NCBI RefSeq assembly: GCF_009711975.1
Contig: NZ_VIKW01000010.1
Coordinates: forward strand, 1 to 64,000
Length of the DNA stretch: 64,000 bases
DNA from: Anabaena sp. UHCC 0204
GTDB lineage: Bacteria; Cyanobacteriota; Cyanobacteriia; Cyanobacteriales; Nostocaceae
Reading direction: 5' to 3'
Shown here in pieces: positions 1-9,734 of this stretch. A model generated the notes under the pieces. That model ran no database searches and was not told the origin of the DNA. It saw only the letters and a program-made list of their open reading frames with translations. The translations under genes were made by a program, and so were the position numbers. The first letter of the stretch is position 1; each line of letters starts with the position of its first letter.

Positions 1-2493
1 GATTTTAGTAGTGTGAGAGTGCATACAGATAGCAAATCAGATCAACTAAATCAATCATTGAATGCTAAGGCATTTGCCACAGGACAAGATGTATTTTTTA
101 GACAGGGAGCGTATAATCCTACAAGTAGAGATGGGCAACATTTATTAGCTCATGAATTGACTCATGTAGTGCAGCAAAATGGGAATACAGTTCAACCAAA
201 ATCATTAACTAAAATTGCTCGGAAAGAAAATAAAATTGAATCCAAGATTGCCGAAAATCCTCCAGAACAAAAAGAAGAAGATAATGAATCACAGGTAGAA
301 AAATCAACTTCACAAACATCATCCACTTTAGATGAAAATACCGCCAAAACCTCTCAAACAGTAACAGCAAAGTCAAATAAAGCCAGTTCTGAAAATGTAG
401 CAACTGCTAAAGAAAGTAATGAAACTGTTGAAAATGCGGATACCCCAGTAGGTGAACAAGAAAAAGCCAGTACCACAACAGAACCCAGCAAACAACTAGC
501 GGCTGCTGGTGCAACAGACACCACCAACAACTCCAGTAATAACCAAACCACAAGCATCAGTGGATCTGCCAGTACAGCTATAGCAGGAGGTGGAGCAAAA
601 GCTCCCGCTTCAGCAGAACAAGATCCTGATTTTCAAGCAGTAGTAGGTAAATCTCAGACAGTAGCTGGACAACATAAGCAACATGATCCAGCCCAGTCCA
701 AATCTCAACAAGCCCAAGCCGCAGCCCAACCTCCTAGCAATGAAGTAGAAAGTAAAGCCCAAGGTAATCATGTTGGCGACATGGGGCAAACAGAAACCCC
801 ACCATTTGATGCAGCCGGTTTCAAAGCCAAATTGATGGAGCGCATTGCGGAAATGGCTCCTAAAACATTGGAAGAAGCTGATGACTTTAAGAAAAACAAT
901 AAACTTGATTCCATGAAAGGGGAATTAAGTGGAACAGTCAAAGAAGAACAGAAAAACTCCCAAGGTTCACTAGAAGAAAAAACCAAAGAACCACCAAGCA
1001 CTAATGGTATAGAAGCCAAACAAGTCACACCACTACCACCACCAGAACCAGGAACAGCACCATCAAATATTGGCGCAGATAAAGCAGCACCTAAACCAAA
1101 AACACAAAGTGAAGTAGAAGCACCACTACAACAAGACAGTAAAAAACTTGACCAACAAATGGCGGAAGCCAAAGTAACAGATGAGCAATTAGCAAATTCC
1201 AACGAACCAGAATTTCAAGGTGCATTAGCCAGCAAAAAACAAGCCCAAACCAGCGCAGAAAAAGCAGGTCCAGAATATCGTCAACAAGAGCAAAACTTAA
1301 TAACTACAGCCAAAGCTACGGCTGAATCTACAGCACAACAGCATTTACAACAAATGCAAACTGTGAAAACACAAAATTTAACTCAGGTATCAAGTGAGCA
1401 AATAGGAACAAAAGGCAAAGATGAAGAAGCAAGAACGAAAATAGCAGGTGATATTAATAAAATCTATGAAGCTACGAAAACAAAAGTAGAACAAACACTT
1501 AGTGGACTAGATAGTAAAGTACAACAAGCCTTTGATACAGGAGCAGCAAACGCCAAGAAAACCTTTGAGGATTACGTTGGTAAGCGCATGGACGATTATA
1601 AAAATGATCGCTATGGCGGCATTTTAGGACCAGGGAAATGGTTGTGGGACAAATTGTTTGGTATGCCCAGTGAAGTTAACGCCTTCTATCAAGAAGGAAG
1701 ACAACTGTACATCAACCAGATGGATGGTGTAATTAATAATGTCGTAAGTATTGTCAGTCAAGGATTAACCCAAGCGAAAGCAGAAATCGCTAATGGAAAA
1801 CAAGAAATACAGCAATATGTCCAAAAACTCCCCCAAGAATTACAAGCAGTTGGACAAGAAGCCGCAACAGAGATTCAAGGCAAATTTGATGAATTACAAC
1901 AGAATGTTGACGATAAACAAGGCGAATTAATTGAGAGTCTCGCCCAAAAATATCAAGAAAATTTGCAAGCGATAGATGCCCGCATTGAAGAAATGAAGGA
2001 GGCAAATAAAGGTTTTATTCAAAAAGCTTTCGACTTCATCGTGGGAGTCATCAAGACGATTATTGAGCTAACCCAAATGCTCTTGCAAGTGCTAGCGCGA
2101 GTTGCTGGCGTAATTGGGCAAATCCTCAAAGACCCGATTGGTTTCTTGACTAATTTGATTCAGGCGGTGAAGCAAGGCTTCCTCAACTTCATGAAGAATA
2201 TCGGGAAGCACCTCCAGCAAGGATTAATTGGCTGGCTGACAGGCACAATGGCAGAAGCTGGTATTCAAATGCCAGAAAACTTAGACATCAAAGGGATCTT
2301 TAGCCTAGCAATGCAGATTTTGGGCTTCACCTATGAAGCAATTCGCGCCCAAGCCGTGAAAAAATTGGGTGAAGAAAAGGTCAGTCGGTTGGAACAAACT
2401 GTTGATGTATTTCAAGTCTTAGCCAGTGAGGGAGTGGCGGGGATATGGGACTTTGTCCAAGAGAAAATGCCCTTGCTAAATCTTTACCAGTAG
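1..2493 (+). pseudogene. DUF4157 (eCIS-type) protein, N-terminal part; 5' truncated by window edge, 3' end frameshifted
   Basis: The reading frame is open from base 1 (D-F-S-S-V-R-V-H-T-D), so the start lies before the window; the GTG at 13 is internal. The first ~60 residues are the end of a DUF4157 domain with the metalloprotease-like HELTH motif and the usual VVQQ. This domain marks proteins associated with extracellular contractile injection systems (established). A long low-complexity linker rich in Q, A, T, K and P follows to about residue 420. Then come a helical, coiled-coil-like region (about 430-670) and a hydrophobic helical block (about 670-800). The frame stops at 2491-2493, while the family-like sequence continues in another frame from about 2455 (ENALAKSLPVV). 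The two ORFs therefore look like one broken gene. A programmed shift or assembly error is less likely but not excluded. Confidence 0.75.
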
Positions 2494-4046
2494 TCATCAG
2501 TTTCCTAGCAAGTCTTTTGGGCTTAGATGGAATTGCCGGCAAGATTCAAGCAATCTTCCAGAAGTTACGGAAACCGATGGAAAAAGCAGTTGATTGGGTA
2601 ATTGATAAAGGCGCGAAGGCGTTTAATAAAGTTGGCAACAAGGTTAAGAATAGCAAGTTGGGTAAGAAGGCCGGAAAACTGAAAGATTCGGCGAAGGAAA
2701 AATATAAAGCCGGTAAGCAGTGGGTTGAGGATAAGAAGGAAGCTGCCCACAATTGGGTTGACGGCAAGAAAAAATCAGTTAAGGATAAGTTTGACAAGTT
2801 TGGCAATAAAGTCAAAGATAAGTTTGGGTTTGCCAAAGATAAGGATAGTAAGGAGAAGCAAGGCAAAGATCACAAGACCGATGAGCGCACAATGGAGCAA
2901 AAGAAAGCTGACGTTCACAAAGCTGTGGTCGATGCTGAGAAGATAATGGAGCAAAAGGGTGCTACGCCAGATAGCATTAAGGCAAAATTACCAGCTATCC
3001 AATCACAGTACAAATTAACTGCGATCAATCTAGTAAAAGAGAAAAGCAACAAATACCATATAGAAGCAAAGATTAACCCTAAAGAAAATTCAGATTCCAT
3101 TTCTCTAGGGGATGGTGAAAGAAAACCTGCAACAATCAAGAAGATATTCTTTGCATCTAAGGAGAATCAAAAACAGACCCCAGAGGGTGAAGCTTGGTAT
3201 GGTGACTGGTTATTAAAAAAATTGAATAGTTTTGCACCAGGTTTAGACGATAGCAAACTAAAAACGAGAAAAAATACTATTAGAAGCATCAGAGGTGACG
3301 ATAATACATGGACAGAGCTGCAAGGTGCTATTTATGCTCCGTTCATAGAAGACAATCGCCAAGCTATCCAGACTCTTCAAGGAGAAATGGATGATTGTAA
3401 GTATTTACTGAGTCTTGAAAGGGGAGGAGCATTCCTAGCTGATCAGTTAACAAAAGGAAAAAATCTTCCTAGTAAAAAAATTCAAAAAAGAACTCTAAGC
3501 GAAGAGGAAGCTCAAGCTCTCAACACGAAAACAGATGCTCACAAAGTTCAACAGCAGTACGATCTAAAAGAAGGTATTAAGCAACTGATGAGCGGTAAGG
3601 AAAATGAAAATATCACCATAGCTATCGCAGAGACTCTAGTAGGTGGTGGCTCTAGAGATGCGTTGATCAAAACCGTGAAAGAGATACTAGAGAGTGGCGA
3701 ATATCCTAATCTTAAATTTAAACTTCTTCTGCTACAACAAACAATACATACAGAAGATGAAGGACAAGGTATAGTACGGCAAGGATTAACTAAAGTTAGT
3801 GGGATAACGGAAGCGAATCGAATACAAATTGTTACTGGATCGACAAAATATATTCTTGGAGAAGATGTGGGTTATCAATTGGCTAAGAGTGGCGGTAATT
3901 CAAATAAACCAGTAATTGTGTTTCAAGGAACTAAAGAAACGCTAGTTGCTTACCAAATAACTCCAGAAAATAATACAACAGCAAGAGATATAATTACAGA
4001 CCTGAATGCAGGAGCCTACACTGGCCTTCTGCCAGGGATATTATAA
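2445..4046 (+). pseudogene. C-terminal part of the DUF4157-type protein with a phosphoribosyltransferase-like tail
   Basis: This continues the preceding gene in another frame and overlaps it by 49 bp; the ATG at 2445 is probably not a true start. The family-like sequence starts around ALAKSLPVVISFLASLLGL and passes into a Lys/Gly-rich amphipathic stretch (about residues 45-150). The last ~350 residues look like a variable effector domain. LSLERGGAFLADQL (about 322-336) resembles the RGG..la..La element of phosphoribosyltransferases, and AETLVGGGSRDAL (about 394-406) resembles a modified PRPP loop. That assignment is inference from motifs only. If translated in one frame with the upstream part, the product would have the DUF4157 - linker - helices - effector layout known for injection-system cargo. 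Convergent with the nucleoside hydrolase gene, 38 bp apart. Confidence 0.6.
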
Positions 4047-4084
4047 GATCCCATGATGGAAAAGGAAAAACACACCTTTATTCT

Positions 4085-4969
4085 TTAATAAGCGGTGAGA
4101 GTTTGGACAAATTTTTCTTGGTCGTAGTCAGTAATAATCCATGTCCTAGTACTAGGAGATAATTTTGCTCCCCACTGGCCATTATCGCAGTACAGATCAA
4201 CCTCAGCCCAAGTCCCGATAGATTCATCAATAGCACAGCAAGCAGCTAAAGGATCGTGAAATTTTTTGCCAGCAGGTTTCTTTTTCAAATAGGCATCCAT
4301 CCCTTTCCAAATGTAGGCAAGAGCCTTGCTTTTGTCTTTTACTGCCTCGAAATGCTTGTGCATCTCTTGGTCATAGTAAACTTTATGGCAGACGTTTTTA
4401 GACACAAAACGTCTAATACCAATACCTGAATACTCTAAAGCTGCTAACGCCGATTTTGAATCTCCATTCAGGTTATAGCTAGGACAAGTGACCATCCCCT
4501 TGAACTTCTCCAACTGCTGTTCAGGAGGAATCACACCTTGACCAGCAAATCCCCCTTGGGTAACTAAACGACCTAGTTTCAACACTTCTCCCCCTGGTAT
4601 TGAACTAAGGGTTATGGCAGCACCAAGGTTCTTAAGAGGCGCACCCGTAATCAGGGTTGTGTTCTCGTCACAGCAACGCAGCAGAACCTCACCTCCCGGT
4701 TCAGCATCGTAGGAGGGAGGTATGTTTCCATAGACTTTGTAGTGCCATCCAGAGACGCACTGCTTTCCATGCTCAAGATTATAAGCTCCCACGGGGATAT
4801 TCAAACCAAACCATTGCGTGAGTGCGTGTCGAACTAATCCAATTTGATCGGGTGTACCAGGAGTGACGGTTACTGCCTTAAGGTTAACCTGGGGATGTCC
4901 AATTAAAAAGAGTAGAGTTAGGAAGTCATCAGGATCGCTGGTTTCCATGTCCCAAACTACATTAATCAC
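4085..4969 (-). CDS. Inosine/uridine-preferring nucleoside hydrolase family protein
   Basis: The N-terminus VVWDMETSDPDDFLTLL matches the Ca-binding acidic motif of nucleoside hydrolases (usually DxDPGxDD), here D7, E9, D12, D14 and D15. The C-terminal H-D pair of the active site appears as KFHDPLAACC near residue 240. Family members cleave the N-glycosidic bond of nucleosides to ribose and base. The first motif is atypical (D-M-E-T-S-D-P-D-D), so substrate choice may be unusual. GTG at 4969 is chosen because AGAGG lies a few bases upstream and the family motif begins at once. It follows a 103-residue ORF by 17 bp on the same strand. Its place beside a phosphoribosyltransferase-like effector domain may be functional (inference). 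Confidence 0.75.
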   Translation of the reverse strand: MINVVWDMETSDPDDFLTLLFLIGHPQVNLKAVTVTPGTPDQIGLVRHALTQWFGLNIPVGAYNLEHGKQCVSGWHYKVYGNIPPSYDAEPGGEVLLRCCDENTTLITGAPLKNLGAAITLSSIPGGEVLKLGRLVTQGGFAGQGVIPPEQQLEKFKGMVTCPSYNLNGDSKSALAALEYSGIGIRRFVSKNVCHKVYYDQEMHKHFEAVKDKSKALAYIWKGMDAYLKKKPAGKKFHDPLAACCAIDESIGTWAEVDLYCDNGQWGAKLSPSTRTWIITDYDQEKFVQTLTAY

Positions 4970-4986
4970 CCTTACCTCTATGTGCT

Positions 4987-5298
4987 TTAAACATCAACTC
5001 TTATGTAATCTAACTCTTCCATTAACCGATCAAAGTCTATTGGGTTGTTTTCAACAGGTTGTACTAAGGCATAAACGAAAGGAAATTTGCTTTTTGTAAC
5101 TTCTTCAAATTTATATTCTATTAATTTTTCCTCAACATCAATTGTATTTTCTATTAAAAGTAGTTGATAACCCATTATTTTATTAGTATCATAAAGCGGT
5201 TTGATATTTTCCTTTGTCTTTTGAATAGTTCCTTTGCAATTTACTAAATTCCCAATAGAATTAAAATGAACATATTCATGGGCTAATTCATTATTCAT
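4987..5298 (-). CDS. Hypothetical 103-residue protein upstream of nucleoside hydrolase
   Basis: I do not recognise a family. It is a soluble, acidic small protein with no signal peptide or membrane segment, with a mixed helix/strand look and an acidic end (FDRLMEELDYIRVDV). It ends 17 bp before the GTG of the nucleoside hydrolase, so the two are probably co-transcribed. Being small and next to a putative effector gene, it could be an immunity or accessory protein, but nothing in the sequence shows this. The ATG at 5298 is in a stretch without a strong ribosome-binding site. Confidence 0.45.
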   Translation of the reverse strand: MNNELAHEYVHFNSIGNLVNCKGTIQKTKENIKPLYDTNKIMGYQLLLIENTIDVEEKLIEYKFEEVTKSKFPFVYALVQPVENNPIDFDRLMEELDYIRVDV

Positions 5299-5477
5299 TT
5301 TATTTTGACTCTCTGTTTTTCACGGCTATCTAAATCCTTACTATAGGAGTAGTATTTGATTTGGAAAAAAGATACATACGTAGGGTGTTTTATCGGCGAG
5401 AGTACGGCACCGTCCTCAAGGGTTTGGTGCGTTACAAACTGCATTCTAACACACCTACAATACCTAATTTTGTTCAA

Positions 5478-6128
5478 AAATCAAATATGATTCCTATATC
5501 TTTAATATTAACCAAAAATTCTTAAACAGGATGACCAATAACTTTGAACATCTCCAGTTAAACGGAGACTTAACCCTACATGACTCCTCCCAAACACCCC
5601 TAATAGTTTGCGCGATCGCTATTGACCAAGTATTAGCCCTGTTCTGTCAGATTGGGAAAATGCAATACCTGAAAGGTTTACGGGGCTTGGGTTTTGACAT
5701 TTTATGCAGCAATTTTATTTTTTAATACATAAAAAAGCGCCAAACCTTGATGAAATAAGAGTTACAAAAGATGGATTCGATTATTGTTTTCCGAGAGTGA
5801 CAAAACAGGGTTAGCGGCTGATGCCCTTGGATGTAGTTTAGGGCGATAGTAAGATTTTGGGAAGTGCGATCGCGCTTGACACCAATCCAATTGATAATGG
5901 TGCAATCAGCGCAAAACCAAAAGCGTTGCCTACGGCGGCTCCTTTGGAGCATCGCTCGATCCTGGCTTGGCAGTGGGATAATGTGTAGAGCGATCGCACT
6001 GAAACCCGATTTATTAGCGAAACATATTCCACTAACTCAGGTGAGCAATACTCACTAACTAAGCCTGCCATAAGAATTCCAGTGCTTCTCAAAAGTGCGA
6101 TCTCTAGCTCGATTGTTTACCACAGAAT
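5478..6128. other. Degenerate accessory DNA without a convincing intact gene
   Basis: Short open frames occur on both strands but none has good coding character. It contains HIP1-rich interspersed sequence around 5860-6000, including the common block GCCTACGGCGGCTCCTTTGG at about 5929-5948. A 64-codon frame at 5531-5725 has an N-terminus (L-N-G-D-L-T-L-H-D-S) resembling that of the YbjN-type protein at 6270 (L-K-N-E-L-I-L-H-D-S), and may be a decayed paralogue. Confidence 0.4.
5531..5725 (+). pseudogene. Possible decayed N-terminal copy of the 6270 gene
   Basis: Only the first ~20 residues are suggestive: M-T-N-N...LQLNGDLTLHDS against M-T-T-Y...HQLKNELILHDS of the intact gene 740 bp downstream. 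The rest has no recognisable similarity and runs into a stop in AT-rich DNA. A chance resemblance is possible. Confidence 0.25.
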
Positions 6129-6263
6129 ATGTTTACAACAGATAGTTTTGTCACCGCTCAAGCTAAATATTTAGCTGAAGACATGATTGAGTCCGATATT
6201 GAGGGTATTGTTGAAAAAGGGCAGGATTATGAGGCTTATTTACAAGAAAGAGGAGTTTTTTGA
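6129..6263 (+). CDS. Small 44-residue ORF upstream of the YbjN protein
   Basis: ATG at 6129, TGA at 6261-6263, six bases before the ATG of the next gene. The product (MFTTDSFVTAQAKYLAEDMI..., ending LQERGVF) is acidic and helix-prone. No family is recognised. Tight spacing suggests co-transcription. It could also be the remaining tail of a longer decayed gene, because the DNA before it is degenerate. Confidence 0.35.
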   Translation: MFTTDSFVTAQAKYLAEDMIESDIEGIVEKGQDYEAYLQERGVF

Positions 6264-6269
6264 CTGAAT

Positions 6270-7961
6270 ATGACTACTTATACTGAAAACCATCAACTTA
6301 AAAATGAATTGATATTACATGATAGCTTCCTATCCTCTATAAGTATCAATAATGTTTCTCTAAACTTCATCAAACAAGATGATCAAATCATCGAATGTCG
6401 TCTCACATTCCCAGTAAACCTAGAACTCTATCAACGCATTGAAAAAGATGCTCTATTCAATCTTAAACCAGAAATACGCAGCCCTTTTATTGGCGGTAAA
6501 TTCCTCTTAGAAACTGATATTACCATCGAAATTACACTTCAACCTGACTTACTCCCCCAACTACTAGAAAATGCTAATAACATTGAACAAGCAGCTACAT
6601 ATCTTTTAAAACTTAGTCAACATTTCGACTTCGCTCAATGCCAGCAATCAGAAAATCAAGAAAATATCAATCCCCTATTACAAACAGAAAATTGGCTATG
6701 TTTATCTGTAAAACAAACTCAAAATAACCAAGAAATTGGTTATAGTACCTTTTGGAATTACGTCAATCCTGCTACTATCAATAATCCTGATAAAATTAGT
6801 CAAGGAATAGTTGATTTTTTCCAAGAATGGACACAAACCAATTTATCAACAACAGGAATTATAAATAATAGTATTAGTGATATTTTCAAGAATTTCACTG
6901 ATGAGATATTTGGAGAAACAAATAACAATAATATTAATCAAACAATGCTAACAACAATAATTAACTTTTTCCTAGAAGATGATTGGACATTTACCAAAAT
7001 CGAAGGAGAAACTAGTTTAAGACTAGGTTTTCAAGGAGATAATGGTACATGGAATTGCTACGCTAAAGTCAGAGAAGAACAAAAACAATTTGTATTTTAT
7101 TCTATTTGTCCATTTAAAGTAGAAGAAGATAAAAGATTAACCATTAGCGAATTTATCACCAGGGCAAATTATGGCATGATTAATGGTAACTTTGAAATGG
7201 ATTTTAATGATGGAGAAATTCGTTATAAAACTAGTATAGATGTAGATGGAGATCAACTGAGTTCTGCACTAATTAAAAATATAGTTTATGCCAATGTCAC
7301 CATGATGGATGAATATTTACCAGGAATTATAAATGTAATTGAAAGTGATATTTATCCTGAATTAGCTATTAATAAAATAGAACAAAATGAAGAGATTAAC
7401 CAATCATTAGATCAAGTTGAACAGTTACCATTGATTATAGCTGTTGATGAACAAAAAGAGGATCTTAAAACCCAAGAGAGAACTCCATATATACTAACAA
7501 TATTAACACCAGAAGAAATTGCCCAATTTCATCACGCATTACAATTAATGCCTCCTTATCAACATAAACAAGCTAATGCTATATTGGAGAACCTGAAAAA
7601 AGAACTTATTTCCAGATTAGGAGAATTAGGAGAAAAAATATTTATTCAAGCAAATATATTTTTTAAAGAAATAACAATATCCGCAAAAAATATTAAATTG
7701 ATTCAAAGATATTCAGGAATAGCGGGAAAAATACAGTCACTAGTAGAAAAATTACAGAGTTTGAGCCAAAAGGATGACGAACTACCTATAAATACTCCTG
7801 AATTAAAAGCCATTTCCGATTTACAAACATTATTTAATAGTGTTGAACAACGGTTACAAGAATTACCAAGTGATGCACTAATTGGTAATAAAGAAGTAGA
7901 ATTATTGGTAGAGATTGAAGACTTGAGAGCAAATTTAGTTCGCCGAGAGAAGTTGTTATAA
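6270..7961 (+). CDS. YbjN-domain protein with long N- and C-terminal extensions
   Basis: Residues about 227-358 match the cyanobacterial YbjN-type domain: FFLEDDWTFTKIEGE, FQGDNGTWNCYAKVREE, RANYGMINGNFEMDFNDGEIRYKTSIDVDGD and MMDEYLPGI are the recognisable blocks. YbjN domains resemble type III secretion chaperone folds and are linked to stress or surface phenotypes (family knowledge). The first ~200 residues are not recognised. The C-terminal ~180 residues are helical, with PYQHKQANAILENLKKEL followed by likely coiled coils. No signal peptide or membrane segment. At 563 residues it is much longer than stand-alone YbjN proteins (~150-170). A chaperone role for the nearby injection-system-type cargo is possible but purely inferred. 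Confidence 0.65.
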   Translation: MTTYTENHQLKNELILHDSFLSSISINNVSLNFIKQDDQIIECRLTFPVNLELYQRIEKDALFNLKPEIRSPFIGGKFLLETDITIEITLQPDLLPQLLENANNIEQAATYLLKLSQHFDFAQCQQSENQENINPLLQTENWLCLSVKQTQNNQEIGYSTFWNYVNPATINNPDKISQGIVDFFQEWTQTNLSTTGIINNSISDIFKNFTDEIFGETNNNNINQTMLTTIINFFLEDDWTFTKIEGETSLRLGFQGDNGTWNCYAKVREEQKQFVFYSICPFKVEEDKRLTISEFITRANYGMINGNFEMDFNDGEIRYKTSIDVDGDQLSSALIKNIVYANVTMMDEYLPGIINVIESDIYPELAINKIEQNEEINQSLDQVEQLPLIIAVDEQKEDLKTQERTPYILTILTPEEIAQFHHALQLMPPYQHKQANAILENLKKELISRLGELGEKIFIQANIFFKEITISAKNIKLIQRYSGIAGKIQSLVEKLQSLSQKDDELPINTPELKAISDLQTLFNSVEQRLQELPSDALIGNKEVELLVEIEDLRANLVRREKLL

Positions 7962-8247
7962 GTAATGTTAGTAAATCAATGGTGATGGATAGGATTACAG
8001 ATTTTGTAACTGATAAATGCCATTATAGACTCAGTAACAGCGATCGCTTCGCTGGCTGTAGGTATCGCCACAGGACAAGCAATTCAAGCTATAGACAATG
8101 CCCAGGGGAAACGCATCTAAATGATATTTTTAATAAATTGAAAGAAATTAGCTTCCTCCAGACTCCCACAAATACTGATGCAAAGATAAGATTTTTGTTA
8201 AGCTTCCTGGAAAATTAAAATTTGAGTAACTTCTAAGACAGAAAAAA
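7962..8247 (+). other. Intergenic region with a possible effector-gene fragment
   Basis: No convincing intact gene. The 79-codon frame at 7979-8218 has poor coding character. In a different frame 8010-8120 encodes a hydrophobic fragment described separately. The rest is AT-rich. Confidence 0.4.
8010..8120 (+). pseudogene. Fragment resembling the hydrophobic block of DUF4157-type effectors
   Basis: Directly after a TAA (8007-8009) this frame reads LINAIIDSVTAIASLAVG and continues to NAQGKRI and a stop at 8118-8120. From memory, effector proteins of the type at 1-4046 carry a very similar helix (VNAVIDSIAAIASG...) just before the ALAKSLPVVISFLASLLG block, which is the stretch missing at the frameshift near 2460. 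This is a short hydrophobic match and may be chance. Confidence 0.3.
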
Positions 8248-8261
8248 GTAGTAAATATTAC
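8248..8261 (+). promoter_or_regulatory. NtcA-type binding site upstream of amt
   Basis: GTA-N8-TAC (GTAGTAAATATTAC) is the canonical NtcA consensus of cyanobacteria. It lies 51 bp before the GTG of the ammonium transporter. A class II promoter would place transcription start near 8296 with a weak -10 (TATCGC, about 8285-8290). Ammonium transporter genes are known NtcA targets, so the placement makes sense. Site seen; regulation inferred. Confidence 0.6.
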
Positions 8262-8312
8262 GAATTGTATTTAATTAAGACCAATATCGCCGACGAATAG
8301 GAACGAAAATAA

Positions 8313-9731
8313 GTGTTCAAGAAAGTGGTCATCATTGGATGTTTAACCCTATTGTTGCTGATAGGGTTATTGACAGGAAATGCTTCTGCACAAACTTCAA
8401 TTCCTGGACCTGCTCCTGATCCAGGAGATACAGCATTTATGCTCATATCATCAGCCATGGTATTGTTGATGACACCGGGGTTAGCATTTTTCTATGGTGG
8501 ATTTGTGCGATCGCAGAATATTCTCAACACATTAATGATGAGTTTTGTGTTGATGGCGATTGTCGGAGTAACCTGGATTCTCTGGGGTTACAGTTTTTCC
8601 TTCTCACCGGGTAACTCGATCATCGGTAGTTGGCATTGGATGTTTGGGAATGTGGGTTTAGAAACTCAAGGCTATTTACCCCACATGGCTTATGAAGATG
8701 CCCTCAAAGCAGCAGATCCTACCTATGCGGATGTCACTTCCTATGCTAAGACAATTCCCCATCAAGCATTCATGATCTATCATGCCATGTTTGCAATTAT
8801 CGCCCCAGCCTTAATTTCGGGAGCGATCGCCGAACGGATGAGTTTCCGTGCCTATTGTCTATTTGTGCTACTGTGGTCAACCTTCATCTACACACCCCTA
8901 GCGCACATGGTTTGGGCAAAAGGAGGATTTTTAAGTTTATATGGCGGACTAGGCGCTCTAGACTTTGCTGGGGGTACAGTCTTGCATATTAGTTCCGGTG
9001 TTTCGGCACTAGTCGCAGCCATTGTCCTCGGACCCAGAAAAAATTATCCCAATCGTCTTAGCCCCCCTCACAATGTCCCCTTTATTTTGTTAGGTGCTGG
9101 CTTACTTTGGTTTGGCTGGTTTGGCTTTAACTCTGGTAGCGCCTTATCTGCTGGCACAGTAGCCACAGTAGCCTTTGTTGCCACTAATACATCAGCCGCG
9201 GCTGGGGCATTAATGTGGTTGATTTTAGAAGCCCAATTAAGGGGAAAACCTACTGCTGTAGGCGCAGCCACGGGTGCTGTAGCTGGTTTAGTTGGTATCA
9301 GCCCAGCCGCAGGATTTGTCACACCTCTAGGAGCAATGTTAATAGGTTTCATGACTGCTTGTGTCTGCTTCTTTGCTGTCAGTTTCAAGCATAAGTTACG
9401 GATTGATGATGCCTTAGATACCTACCCTATACATGGCGTTGGTGGGACTGTAGGCGCGATTTTCACAGCCATCTTTGCCACAACTCAAGTTAATCCCGGA
9501 GGTAAAGATGGTTTACTGCGTGGTAACTTTAGTGAATTATTTGTAGAACTAATAGCGATCGCTCTAGCCTATATTGTTGCCGGGGTGGGAACTTGGATCA
9601 TTCTCAAAATTATTAGTGCTACAGTCGGTTTACGAGTTCCAGAGCAAACAGAAAATCAAGGTTTGGATATCCACGAACACGGTGAAGAAGGTTATAACTC
9701 CGACTTCGCTGATCGCATTTCTCATAAGTAG
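8313..9731 (+). CDS. amt: Ammonium transporter (Amt family)
   Basis: A 472-residue Amt/MEP/Rh channel that moves ammonium across the cytoplasmic membrane. A signal-peptide-like segment (about 1-27, ending ASA-QT) precedes the family core, which starts DTAFMLISSAMVLLMTPGLAFFYGG. Family landmarks include AMFAIIAPALISGAIAERM, FAGGTVLHISSGVSALVAA and the late GVGGTVGAIFTAIFA with the second pore histidine region (IHGVGG). Eleven membrane segments are expected. The C-terminus (ENQGLDIHEHGEEGYNSDF) is the cytosolic tail normally used for control by PII/GlnK proteins. GTG at 8313 is chosen for AGGA about 12 bases upstream and the signal sequence. An NtcA-type site upstream suggests nitrogen-limited expression. 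Confidence 0.95.
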   Translation: MFKKVVIIGCLTLLLLIGLLTGNASAQTSIPGPAPDPGDTAFMLISSAMVLLMTPGLAFFYGGFVRSQNILNTLMMSFVLMAIVGVTWILWGYSFSFSPGNSIIGSWHWMFGNVGLETQGYLPHMAYEDALKAADPTYADVTSYAKTIPHQAFMIYHAMFAIIAPALISGAIAERMSFRAYCLFVLLWSTFIYTPLAHMVWAKGGFLSLYGGLGALDFAGGTVLHISSGVSALVAAIVLGPRKNYPNRLSPPHNVPFILLGAGLLWFGWFGFNSGSALSAGTVATVAFVATNTSAAAGALMWLILEAQLRGKPTAVGAATGAVAGLVGISPAAGFVTPLGAMLIGFMTACVCFFAVSFKHKLRIDDALDTYPIHGVGGTVGAIFTAIFATTQVNPGGKDGLLRGNFSELFVELIAIALAYIVAGVGTWIILKIISATVGLRVPEQTENQGLDIHEHGEEGYNSDFADRISHK

Positions 9732-9734
9732 TCA

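Noticed and set aside
5295-5477. 60-codon minus-strand frame upstream of the 103-residue ORF
   Set aside because: No ribosome-binding site and no protein-like character; it overlaps the start of the next ORF and looks spurious.
7979-8218. 79-codon open frame after the YbjN gene
   Set aside because: Its composition is not protein-like, and a different frame across the same DNA gives a better (fragmentary) match.
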